From NCBI GenBank assembly GCA_002720745.1, contig PBJO01000001.1, positions 48,038 to 90,262 on the forward strand: a stretch of DNA of 42,225 nucleotides, in the 5' to 3' direction. Positions 25,967 through 33,816 of this stretch are shown one piece after another. The notes under the pieces are model-generated. The model saw nothing but the letters and a program-made list of their open reading frames with translations, searched no databases and was not told the DNA's origin. The stretch is from Balneola sp. (GTDB lineage Bacteria; Bacteroidota; Rhodothermia; Balneolales; Balneolaceae). Made by a program: the position numbers and the translations under genes. Every line of letters begins with the position of its first letter. Position 1 is the stretch's first letter.

Positions 25967-27109
25967 TTAACTAGATTTATTCGAACTTGATCGAATCTGA
26001 TCATAGAAACTTTCGTACTGAAGTACTACATGATTTACGTTAAATTGCTCAGCACGCTTCCTTGCATTTTTTGCTAAAGTAGAATGTAAAATTGGAGTGC
26101 TCAAAATTTGAACAGCATAATCTGCCATACAATTCACATCATCCAGAGCGCAAAAATATCCAGTTTCTCCATGAATATTAACTTCCGGTAGACCACCAAT
26201 ATCTGAACTAATTACTGGAACCGAACAGCTCATCGCCTCTAAGGCTGCCAATCCAAAAGTTTCGGAACCTGATGGAATAAGAAATAAATCAGCAATCGAG
26301 AAAATATCTTCTACTCGTTCCCATTTCCCCATAAAGTGGACATGTTCGCAAATACCAAGGCTTCGACATTGCTGCTCTGCTACTTGCCGATCAGGTCCAT
26401 CACCAACCAAAACCAATTTTGCGGAGATACTTTTTTCCAAGGTTTTAGCAAAAATTTGTATTACAACTGGCACTCTTTTAACTTTTCTAAAGTTAGAAAC
26501 ATGCACAATTATTTTTTCACCCTTTGGTGCTAATTCCTCTTTCAGTTCTGTTTGATCAGTTGCTTTGAATCGTTCTAAATCGATAAAATTTGGAATAACT
26601 CTAATCTCTTGTTTAATGTCGAAATTCTCATAAGTTTCTCGCTTTAAATACTCCGAAACGGCCGTCACACCATCACTTTTATCGATGGAGAATTCAACCA
26701 CGTGCTTATAGCTAGGATCTTTTCCAACCAATGTGATATCTGTTCCATGTAATGTAGTTACTATAGGCACATGAAGCCCACGTTCTGTCATAATTTGCCG
26801 GGCTAAGTAGGCGCTTGTGGCATGAGGCAAGGCATAATGCACATGTAACAAATCTAAACGCTCAAATTCAATCAAATTCACCATTTGTGAAGCCAATGCT
26901 AAGGCATAGGGTGGATATTCAAAAAGCGGATATGAATTTATTGACACCTCGTGGTAAAATATATTAGTGTTGTGTTCTTCCAGGCGAGTTGGGCGAGCGT
27001 AACTCAAAATATGCAGGATGTGTCCTTGCTGGGCTAATATTTTAGCCAATTCAGTGGCCACTACTCCACTTCCCCCGAAGGTAGGATAACAAACTATTCC
27101 AATATTCAT
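25967..27109 (-). CDS. bshA: N-acetyl-alpha-D-glucosaminyl L-malate synthase (bacillithiol step 1)
   Basis: A 380-residue GT4 enzyme that joins GlcNAc from UDP-GlcNAc to L-malate, the first step of bacillithiol synthesis. The N-terminus NIGIVCYPTFGGSGVVATEL is diagnostic of BshA, followed by HVHYALPHATSAYLAR (about 94-109) and TLHGTDITLVG (about 122-132). The donor-site E-x7-E lies in SGSETFGLAALEAMSCSVPVI (around 271-291). Bacillithiol is the low-molecular-weight thiol of Bacillota, Deinococcota and many Bacteroidota, so this organism probably uses it in place of glutathione. bshB and bshC are not in the window. The gene converges on sucC with a 47-bp gap. Confidence 0.94.
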   Translation of the reverse strand: MNIGIVCYPTFGGSGVVATELAKILAQQGHILHILSYARPTRLEEHNTNIFYHEVSINSYPLFEYPPYALALASQMVNLIEFERLDLLHVHYALPHATSAYLARQIMTERGLHVPIVTTLHGTDITLVGKDPSYKHVVEFSIDKSDGVTAVSEYLKRETYENFDIKQEIRVIPNFIDLERFKATDQTELKEELAPKGEKIIVHVSNFRKVKRVPVVIQIFAKTLEKSISAKLVLVGDGPDRQVAEQQCRSLGICEHVHFMGKWERVEDIFSIADLFLIPSGSETFGLAALEAMSCSVPVISSDIGGLPEVNIHGETGYFCALDDVNCMADYAVQILSTPILHSTLAKNARKRAEQFNVNHVVLQYESFYDQIRSSSNKSS

Positions 27110-27355
27110 AGAATCTTACTACTAGGTGGATGGCAACTATTAAGCGATTTTTGTAAGAAAGCGTTAAGAATACAAAAATACACTAAATAGCGTTCCAAAA
27201 TATTATTTCCTCCAATGAATTTTATACCCTACTTGGTTACAAATGATTTTTTTCTGCTTCGAATTCAATTGCTTGTTTGAGTATTTTATAGCGTAGTTCA
27301 AATTGCTATATTCAGAATCTAACAATACTTACGTATAACTAAGTAGACAATACGG

Positions 27356-28111
27356 ATGGCAGGACATTCTAGATGGGCGAATATTCGTCATAAAAAAGCT
27401 AAAGAAGATGCAAAACGCTCTAAGGTCTTTACAAAGATCATAAAGGAGCTTACTGTTGCGGCTAGAGAAGGGGGAGGTGATCCAACTGGAAATCCAAGAC
27501 TTGCTTTGGCTGTAGAAAATGCCAAAAGTTGTAACCTTCCCAAAGACAATATGGAGCGAGCCATTAAGCGTGGCACTGATAAGTTAAATGACGGTTCTAG
27601 CCTTGAAGAAGTTAGTTTTGAAGGATACGGTCCTGGGGGTATAGCCTATTACATTGAGGCAACCACTGATAACAATAATAGGACAGTGAGTGAGCTTCGG
27701 CATATTTTTACCAAATATGGTGGTAATATGGGTATCAATGGTTCTGTTTCATTTTTATTTGAGCAAAAAGGAATGATTAGTTTGCCAGCTGAAGGAGTAG
27801 ATGAAGAAAATTTTCTCTTAGAGGCAATTGAAGCGGGTGCTGATGATGTTATTATAGAAAGAAGTGCCACGCTTTTTATTGTTATGACGGAACGGACAAA
27901 ACTCTTTAGTGTGCGAAACAAATTAGAAGCTGCCGGATATACTATTGAACAAGCAGAACTCGTTAGAGAAGCTACTATGGAAACAAAAGTAGACGCTGAA
28001 ATGGCACGCGCTAACTTTAATATGATTGAAACATTTGAAGAAAACAATGATGTGACTAATGTGTTTACAAATCTACTAATGGATGAGGAAACCATGAATG
28101 CAGTTGATTAG
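27356..28111 (+). CDS. yebC: YebC/PmpR (TACO1) family protein
   Basis: A 251-residue YebC-family protein. MAGHSRWANIRHKKAKEDAKRSKVFTKII is the invariant opening, followed by GGGDPTGNPRLALAVENAKSCNLPKDNMERAIKRG and the middle-domain segment YGPGGIAYYIEATTDNNNRT. Bacterial members have been described as transcription regulators and, more recently, as ribosome-associated factors that ease translation of difficult sequences such as polyproline. Which role applies here is not visible. It is 38 bp upstream of the first BatC-like gene on the same strand and may share its transcript. Confidence 0.95.
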   Translation: MAGHSRWANIRHKKAKEDAKRSKVFTKIIKELTVAAREGGGDPTGNPRLALAVENAKSCNLPKDNMERAIKRGTDKLNDGSSLEEVSFEGYGPGGIAYYIEATTDNNNRTVSELRHIFTKYGGNMGINGSVSFLFEQKGMISLPAEGVDEENFLLEAIEAGADDVIIERSATLFIVMTERTKLFSVRNKLEAAGYTIEQAELVREATMETKVDAEMARANFNMIETFEENNDVTNVFTNLLMDEETMNAVD

Positions 28112-28149
28112 ATGGATATCTTCAGCGAAAACGCATAAACTTAAAAAAA

Positions 28150-28800
28150 ATGACGACATTTATTTGGGTTATACTACTTTTTTTAGGATTAAATTTTATT
28201 AATCCAGATGCTCGTAAAGCTAATAAATCTTATGAAAATGGAGACTATGAGAGTGCAAAAACTTGGTTTTATTCTGCCTTAGATCAAGACCCCAAAAATG
28301 CTGAAATTTTATTCAACTTAGGTAATACATTAACTAAATTAGGTGAAATTGAGGAAGCCATAAAGGTATTCATGCAGGCAAAAAGCTACACGGATGACGC
28401 CCTCCTAAAAGCTTTGGCAGACTACAACATCGGAACTGTTTTGGCTGAAAATGAGCAATGGAAGCCGGCAATGAAACACTTGCGAGCTTCTTTACAAAAA
28501 CTTCCATTGGATAGCGAGGGCCAGTTCAATTATGAATATGCTTTGATGAAAGCTTCTGAAGAAGAAGACAATGATGAGAAAAATCAAGATCAAAATGAAA
28601 ACCAGGAACCTCCACCTGAACCAAGTGTTTATGCTAAAGCGATAAAAGAACAAGCCGACGCCCTCGTCAATGAATCACTATATACTACCGCTTTTAATCT
28701 TATGCAAAAGGCTTTAGAAGTAGATGAAACGGTTAGATATTATGATTCGTATATTAGTCGTATTAGTGCAGTTAACCAGATAGAACAAACTGAAAATTAA
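28150..28800 (+). CDS. BatC-like TPR protein
   Basis: A 216-residue protein with an N-terminal hydrophobic signal or anchor (about 3-18, TFIWVILLFLGLNF). Tetratricopeptide repeats follow at about 24-57 (YENGDYESAKTWFYSALDQD), 58-91 and 99-130 (NIGTVLAENEQWKPAMKHL). A polar linker of Asp/Glu/Asn/Gln with a proline run spans about 135-155. A fourth TPR-like segment lies near 170-200. This is the BatC pattern: a periplasmic or membrane-tethered TPR protein of the Bat (Bacteroides aerotolerance) operon. It begins a group of four genes with batD and batE but lacks the usual batA and batB upstream. The exact role of Bat proteins is not established. Confidence 0.8.
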   Translation: MTTFIWVILLFLGLNFINPDARKANKSYENGDYESAKTWFYSALDQDPKNAEILFNLGNTLTKLGEIEEAIKVFMQAKSYTDDALLKALADYNIGTVLAENEQWKPAMKHLRASLQKLPLDSEGQFNYEYALMKASEEEDNDEKNQDQNENQEPPPEPSVYAKAIKEQADALVNESLYTTAFNLMQKALEVDETVRYYDSYISRISAVNQIEQTEN

Positions 28801-28847
28801 GCTAGTTTGTTATTATTAGACCACATACACCTATATCCAAGATTGCT

Positions 28848-29483
28848 ATGCTTAATCCCTCTTTTTTGCTCACATTCTATTTCAATAACACACGAAGAAG
28901 GTCCATTTATGCTGTTTACTCCTTCGTGTTAATTTTAATGGTTTGGTTCATGCCTCAATCTCTTTTTGGACAAACTCAAGCTATCACCCCACCTGCAGAA
29001 AGTTACTTTCATCAAGGTGCACAACAATTCATCTACAACAACATCAAGGCTGCCATTAGTGCTGTGGAGACTGGATTAGAACGTTATCCGGATGATCCGA
29101 AGCTCCAAAGTCTATATGATCAGTTGAAAGAACAGCGAGAGCAGGATAGCCAGAATGAACAAGATAATAGAGATCAAAGCGGAGAAAAATCTGAAGAGAA
29201 AACCGAACAACAAGAAAACGAAGAAAATTCAGAACAAAACGAGCAAAATTTAGAAAATGAAGAACAAGAGTCAGAAAATGATAATCAAAGTCAAAACCAA
29301 GACAATGAAGTCCCAGAAGAGTCCGAATCAAGTGAGCGTCCTTTAGAAGAAGAACTAAAAGATTTAAGCAAAGAAGAGGCGCAAAAAATCCTACAGGCAT
29401 TAGCTCAAAAAGAAAAAGAATTATTAAAGGAATTCAAAAAAGCTAAAACTAAAGGCGGAAAAACACATGAAAAAGATTGGTAA
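28848..29483 (+). CDS. Second BatC-like protein with long Glu/Gln/Asn-rich tail
   Basis: A 211-residue protein. A hydrophobic signal or anchor segment at about 20-41 ends in SLFGQTQ, a plausible cleavage site. Residues about 50-90 form one TPR-like unit (YFHQGAQQFIYNNIKAAISA then LERYPDDPKLQSLYDQLKEQ). Residues about 91-165 are almost only Glu, Gln, Asn, Ser and Asp, and the end is rich in Lys and Glu (KEEAQKILQALAQKEKELLKEF). That last segment resembles the C-terminal helix found in BatC proteins and in BatB-BatC fusions. Its stop overlaps the batD start by 17 bp, so translation of the two is probably coupled. It looks like a second, divergent copy of the upstream batC gene. Confidence 0.75.
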   Translation: MLNPSFLLTFYFNNTRRRSIYAVYSFVLILMVWFMPQSLFGQTQAITPPAESYFHQGAQQFIYNNIKAAISAVETGLERYPDDPKLQSLYDQLKEQREQDSQNEQDNRDQSGEKSEEKTEQQENEENSEQNEQNLENEEQESENDNQSQNQDNEVPEESESSERPLEEELKDLSKEEAQKILQALAQKEKELLKEFKKAKTKGGKTHEKDW

Positions 29484-31263
29484 ATTTATATTGTATCTAC
29501 TTCTCTTTTTTCTTGCGAGTATTCCCATCTTTACTTGGGCTCAAACCCCCCCTATTCAGGTACAGGCCAAACTGTCTGAAACCAATATATACAATGGTGA
29601 AGCGGTACTCCTAGAATTCATTATCTCAGGTAGAAGTTTAAACAGCATTGATCGCCCAACTGTACTTGATGTGCCTGGACTCAGGTGGATAAGCGGTTCA
29701 AATAGACAAGGGCAGAGTATTCAGTATGTAAATGGCCGCCCAAGTGTTACCTATACCTATGGGTATCAATTTGTTGCAACTCAAGTTGGCAACTATTCCC
29801 TTCCTTCCTTTGATATTACCGTTAACGGAGAGATTTACCGAACTGAACCTATTGCATTTCGGGTATTGGATCTAGCGAATTCACAACAAAATAATCGGGC
29901 TAATCCTGATATTTTTGTTCGGTTAGAGCCCGACAAAATCAGTGCCTTCTTGGGTGAACAAATTGTTGTAGATGTCGTATTGTATTTCAAAAATACCATT
30001 GAAGTTCGGTCATACCAAGCAAGTCCAGGCTGGAAAGCAGAAGGGTTTTGGAAAGAAGAACTTGAAAATACCCAGCAGACTCGTGCTACATCTACCTTAA
30101 TTGAGGGAGAGCGATATCAAAGAGCTAGACTTCTGCAGTACGCACTCTTCCCAAGTAAACGAGGCAAACTAGTCCTAAGTCCATTTGAGATTACTGTCTT
30201 AATTCAACAGCGTAATAGACGTCAAGATATTTTTAGTTTCGGCTTGGGTCAGGAGCGCAAAAATATTCAAACACCCCCAACCGAAATAACCATTAACCCT
30301 CTCCCCGCCTTTCAGAGTACAGAAAACAACTTCTTCCTCTCAGCCATTGGAACATTCCAGATGGAGCGCAGTATCAAACCCACTGAAGCCCTAGTTGGAG
30401 AAAGTATTGAAATTACTACTCTCATATCGGGAACGGGGAATCTCCCTTTAATTCAATCTCCTGACTATGTGTACCCAGCTGAATTTGAACAGTACAATCC
30501 ACAAGAAAGCAGTTCCATCCAACGAGCCGGTTCAATAATTTCCGGAACAAAAACCTTTACTGATATAGTAATTGCGCGTAATGAAGGAAACTATACAATT
30601 CCACCTACTCAGCTTATATACTTTGACCCAATCGCCGAAGAGTATAAAGCAATTAGTCTTCCAGCTCAGAGCCTACGTGTTATTCGAGACGCTAACGCTA
30701 TACGTTCAACCACTGAAATGCTACGATTCGAAATTAAACCTATGGCTGGATTGGTGGCCTGGAAGCAATACTCAAGGAATGGGATAGCTGAACAGCCCCT
30801 TTTACTACTTTTCTTACTTCTACCCTTAGCTGGCCTAGTCATGGGATTCTTTGTTAAAAAACATCAGGATCGCCTACAAAATGATCATAATTTTGCACGA
30901 AAACGGGGTGCACTAAAGACAGCAAAAAGTGCTTTGGATAAGCTTTACACTAAGGCTGAGCGACAAAACAGAGACGACAAGAATACTATAAAAGAATGCT
31001 ATCACGAGCTCTATCATATCATTGGCGCCTACATAACCAATCGTTGTGGAATGCATGCTGCTGGCTGTTCAATCCAGGAATTGCTAGAAGGACTAGAAAA
31101 ACAGTTTAACGCTATGTCACCTGCAGCACTCGAGCGGTGCAAGAATATCCTAACAAAATGTGATACCATATCCTACGCACCTATTAGTTCTACCTCGGAT
31201 GTACTAACAGATATTCATCATGCTAAAGAAACTATTCTAAAACTTGAACAGGCGCTGAAATAA
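29467..31263 (+). CDS. batD: BatD family protein
   Basis: A 598-residue envelope protein of the BatD (oxygen tolerance) family. A signal peptide spans about residues 1-25 (LLLFFLASIPIFTWAQ). Ig-like domains follow, with the typical first one reading VQAKLSETNIYNGEAVLLEFIISG (about 32-55) and a later one MERSIKPTEALVGESIEITTLISGTGNLPLI (about 299-329). One TM helix lies at about 443-461 (LLLLFLLLPLAGLVMGFFV), followed by a cytoplasmic helical tail of about 135 residues. It starts inside the previous gene, with a possible ribosome-binding site AAAGGCGG at 29451-29458, and its TAA shares one base with the batE ATG. Confidence 0.88.
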   Translation: MKKIGKFILYLLLFFLASIPIFTWAQTPPIQVQAKLSETNIYNGEAVLLEFIISGRSLNSIDRPTVLDVPGLRWISGSNRQGQSIQYVNGRPSVTYTYGYQFVATQVGNYSLPSFDITVNGEIYRTEPIAFRVLDLANSQQNNRANPDIFVRLEPDKISAFLGEQIVVDVVLYFKNTIEVRSYQASPGWKAEGFWKEELENTQQTRATSTLIEGERYQRARLLQYALFPSKRGKLVLSPFEITVLIQQRNRRQDIFSFGLGQERKNIQTPPTEITINPLPAFQSTENNFFLSAIGTFQMERSIKPTEALVGESIEITTLISGTGNLPLIQSPDYVYPAEFEQYNPQESSSIQRAGSIISGTKTFTDIVIARNEGNYTIPPTQLIYFDPIAEEYKAISLPAQSLRVIRDANAIRSTTEMLRFEIKPMAGLVAWKQYSRNGIAEQPLLLLFLLLPLAGLVMGFFVKKHQDRLQNDHNFARKRGALKTAKSALDKLYTKAERQNRDDKNTIKECYHELYHIIGAYITNRCGMHAAGCSIQELLEGLEKQFNAMSPAALERCKNILTKCDTISYAPISSTSDVLTDIHHAKETILKLEQALK

Positions 31264-32258
31264 TGCTAAATAACAAATCAATTCTGAAAAGCGAAGTAAC
31301 AGTTACTTTTCTCAAGAGTATCTTGGAGCCTAATAAATCTTGGTATCTGGCATTACTACTTATTTTCTATGTGTTTTCTTCAACATCCGAAGCAAACACG
31401 ACGTCACGAGCAACATCAACGTCGCTCGAGGCAACCATAACATTACAGACTACATCATCACTACTTGAAAAAACGGCTACTCAAGGATTAACACAAAATC
31501 TTAAAGGCTCCATACTCTCAGCATTCCAAGCGCAATCTAGCTTTGAGGAGGCTACCTTTAATTTAGAACAGGCTCAATACAAAATAGCTCTTCAGAAATT
31601 TAAGCTTATTGAACAAAGCGGATTTTATTCAGGAGAATTATTTTTAAATATGGCTATTACTGCGATTGAATTAGATTCCTTAGGCCTGGCAAAATTTTAC
31701 CTCCAAAAAGCTGTAGAAGAACCCAACACTGAGGCCGCAGCAGTTGAAGCACTGGTGTATCTAAAAAGTCAATTCAGCCGTCAAGCCGCTACTTTACCGC
31801 CACTACCATGGGATACAGCTTTAGACTATATCGAACATAACTGGGGAAGTCTATGGTTGTTCTGGGTGGCCTTTTTTTTCTTAAGCCTATCGGTAATTTT
31901 ACAGTTGTTCCACTGGTTTGGAAACGCATCTATCCGCAGCAAGAAATCATCTGCGAAGCAGCATATACCTACGATTATAAAAGGCTCTTGGACCTCCTTA
32001 TTCGTTTTTGTTACCAGTTTAAGTTTGGCCATTGGTATAGATTACCGCTCTGAAAAGTATACCCAAGCCGTTATTATTGCGCAGGAAGTGGAGGTGAGGA
32101 ATTCCCCTTCAACATCAAGTGAATTGCTGGTCATGGGTTATGAAGGATATGACTGCCGGATAGACTTTTCCGTTGACTCTATTCAAGGTTGGCGCTTTAT
32201 TCGACTCAGTAACGGCCAAACAGGGTGGGTACTAGACGAAACTCTACGAATTCATTAG
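31263..32258 (+). CDS. batE: BatE-like protein: TPR region, two membrane helices, SH3-like C-terminus
   Basis: A 331-residue protein. A hydrophobic N-terminal segment (about 27-45) ends near TSSTSEA, and a Thr/Ser-rich stretch follows (about 46-80). Residues about 95-165 form TPR-like helices (AQYKIALQKFKLIEQSGFYSGELFLNMAI). TM helices lie at about 197-217 and 246-262. Residues about 268-329 resemble a bacterial SH3 domain (VEVRNSPSTSSELLVMGYEGYDC, then GWRFIRLSNGQTGWV). This TPR-TM-SH3 order is that of BatE in Bacteroidota. It is translationally linked to batD (TAATG overlap) and ends the four-gene group. Confidence 0.82.
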   Translation: MLNNKSILKSEVTVTFLKSILEPNKSWYLALLLIFYVFSSTSEANTTSRATSTSLEATITLQTTSSLLEKTATQGLTQNLKGSILSAFQAQSSFEEATFNLEQAQYKIALQKFKLIEQSGFYSGELFLNMAITAIELDSLGLAKFYLQKAVEEPNTEAAAVEALVYLKSQFSRQAATLPPLPWDTALDYIEHNWGSLWLFWVAFFFLSLSVILQLFHWFGNASIRSKKSSAKQHIPTIIKGSWTSLFVFVTSLSLAIGIDYRSEKYTQAVIIAQEVEVRNSPSTSSELLVMGYEGYDCRIDFSVDSIQGWRFIRLSNGQTGWVLDETLRIH

Positions 32259-32374
32259 CTTTACAGACTTTAATTAGAGAATAATGTCACATTAAACTAC
32301 CTTTACAGAGTGGCCATGTAAGGTATGTTGGATAAAACGTATACCATCCATAACCCCTATTAATTCAACAAAAA

Positions 32375-33748
32375 ATGACGACTAACGAATTTATTGAGCA
32401 GCATAAAGAGCACTTCTTAGATGAACTATTCACCTTTCTAAGGATACCGAGTGTGAGTACCGATTCGTCCCAAAAAATGGGGGTAGAAGAGGCAGCAGAT
32501 TTTTTGCTTAACCAGCTTAATTTGTTAAAGCTTTCACATGTAGAACGCTATGAAACCCAAGGGCACCCCATCGTATACGGGGAACATTGTCCTTTTGATG
32601 ACCGGCCCACAGTTTTAATTTATGGCCACTATGATGTTCAGCCTTCGGATCCAGAACACTTATGGGATACCCCACCCTTTGAACCCACCATTAAGGAAGG
32701 TAAGATTTATGCCAGAGGCGCTAGTGATGACAAAGGACAATGTTTTACTCATGTAAAAGCTCTTCAATCTTTAATCGAAGCAGACGGTGGTATTCCGGTG
32801 AATATCAAGGTTCTGTTGGAAGGAGAAGAGGAAATTGGATCACCCAATTTGGTCCCTTTTATTGAATCTCATAAGGACATGCTACACTGTGATATGGTAC
32901 TTATTTCTGATACCTCCATGTTTGAACTCGATCAACCATCTATTACTTTTGGCCTTCGAGGATTAGCTTATATGGAAGTTGAAGTTATAGGCCCAAATAG
33001 AGATTTACATTCTGGGGTCTATGGAGGAGCGGTGGAAAATCCTTTAAATGTACTTTGTGAAATCATTGCTGAGCTGAAAGACAAAGATGGCGTTGTTCAA
33101 ATTCCCGGATTTTATGACAAGGTGAAAGCCTTAACACAAGAAGACCGACAGGCAATGGCTGATTTACCTTTTGACGAAATAGCATATAAATCTTCCTTAG
33201 ATGTGGATGCTGTTCACGGTGAAAAAGGATACAGTACACTTGAACGGGCTTCTGCTAGACCTACGCTCGATGTCAATGGTATATGGGGTGGTTATCAAGG
33301 AGAAGGGGCCAAAACAGTACTCCCCTCAAAAGCTTATGCCAAAATTAGTATGCGCCTGGTCCCCAACCAAGATCCTCATGAAATTGCCTGTTTATTTGAA
33401 CAACAAGTATTGTCCTTAGCTCCTAAGACAGTAAAAGTAAGGGTAACGGAGCATCATGGTGGATATGCCTCACGCACTGACTTGAATTTTTACGGTTTAA
33501 AAGCAGCGGCCACAGCGTATGAGGAGGTCTACAAGACCCCGGTTCTTTTTTCCATGGAAGGCGGATCTATTCCCATTGTTGCCGATTTTAAACGGGTGTT
33601 AGGAGCTGAGTCCATACTTATGGGATTTGGCGTAACCAGTGACGCTATTCATTCGCCCAATGAATCGTTCCACGTAAAAGATTTTTACAGGGGGATCAAA
33701 ACTTCTACTCGGTTTTTCCAATTGTTAGCAGAAGATGCTAAGTCTTAA
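32375..33748 (+). CDS. M20-family dipeptidase/metallopeptidase
   Basis: A 457-residue cytosolic zinc peptidase (no signal peptide), probably acting on dipeptides or other short peptides. Metal and catalytic motifs are clear: IYGHYDVQP gives H85 and D87; YARGASDDKGQ holds metal-bridging D119; LLEGEEEIGSPNL (147-159) holds the catalytic base and metal-binding Glu. LHSGVYGGAVENP (from about 201) belongs to the dimerisation domain start, and a late HSPNESFHV segment supplies the last His ligand. Length and motifs fit the carnosinase/DapE-like M20 dipeptidases. It is 68 bp upstream of a secreted amidohydrolase, with a weak hairpin between. Confidence 0.93.
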   Translation: MTTNEFIEQHKEHFLDELFTFLRIPSVSTDSSQKMGVEEAADFLLNQLNLLKLSHVERYETQGHPIVYGEHCPFDDRPTVLIYGHYDVQPSDPEHLWDTPPFEPTIKEGKIYARGASDDKGQCFTHVKALQSLIEADGGIPVNIKVLLEGEEEIGSPNLVPFIESHKDMLHCDMVLISDTSMFELDQPSITFGLRGLAYMEVEVIGPNRDLHSGVYGGAVENPLNVLCEIIAELKDKDGVVQIPGFYDKVKALTQEDRQAMADLPFDEIAYKSSLDVDAVHGEKGYSTLERASARPTLDVNGIWGGYQGEGAKTVLPSKAYAKISMRLVPNQDPHEIACLFEQQVLSLAPKTVKVRVTEHHGGYASRTDLNFYGLKAAATAYEEVYKTPVLFSMEGGSIPIVADFKRVLGAESILMGFGVTSDAIHSPNESFHVKDFYRGIKTSTRFFQLLAEDAKS

Positions 33749-33757
33749 TTTTATTCA

Positions 33758-33777
33758 AAAAACAAACCGGTGTTTTT
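33758..33777. terminator. Weak AT-rich hairpin, possible terminator
   Basis: AAAAACA and TGTTTTT pair over 7 bp around the loop AACCGG, 10 bp after the M20 peptidase stop. The 3' arm ends in a short T-run. The stem has only one G-C pair, so termination would be inefficient. Confidence 0.25.
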
Positions 33778-33816
33778 AATTACATCAACCAGTTACATTA
33801 ACTAGAAAAAGCTGTC

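Noticed and set aside
27649-28095. 148-codon open frame on the minus strand opposite yebC
   Set aside because: yebC is certain from its invariant N-terminus, and the antisense product is a Ser-rich translation with no motif.
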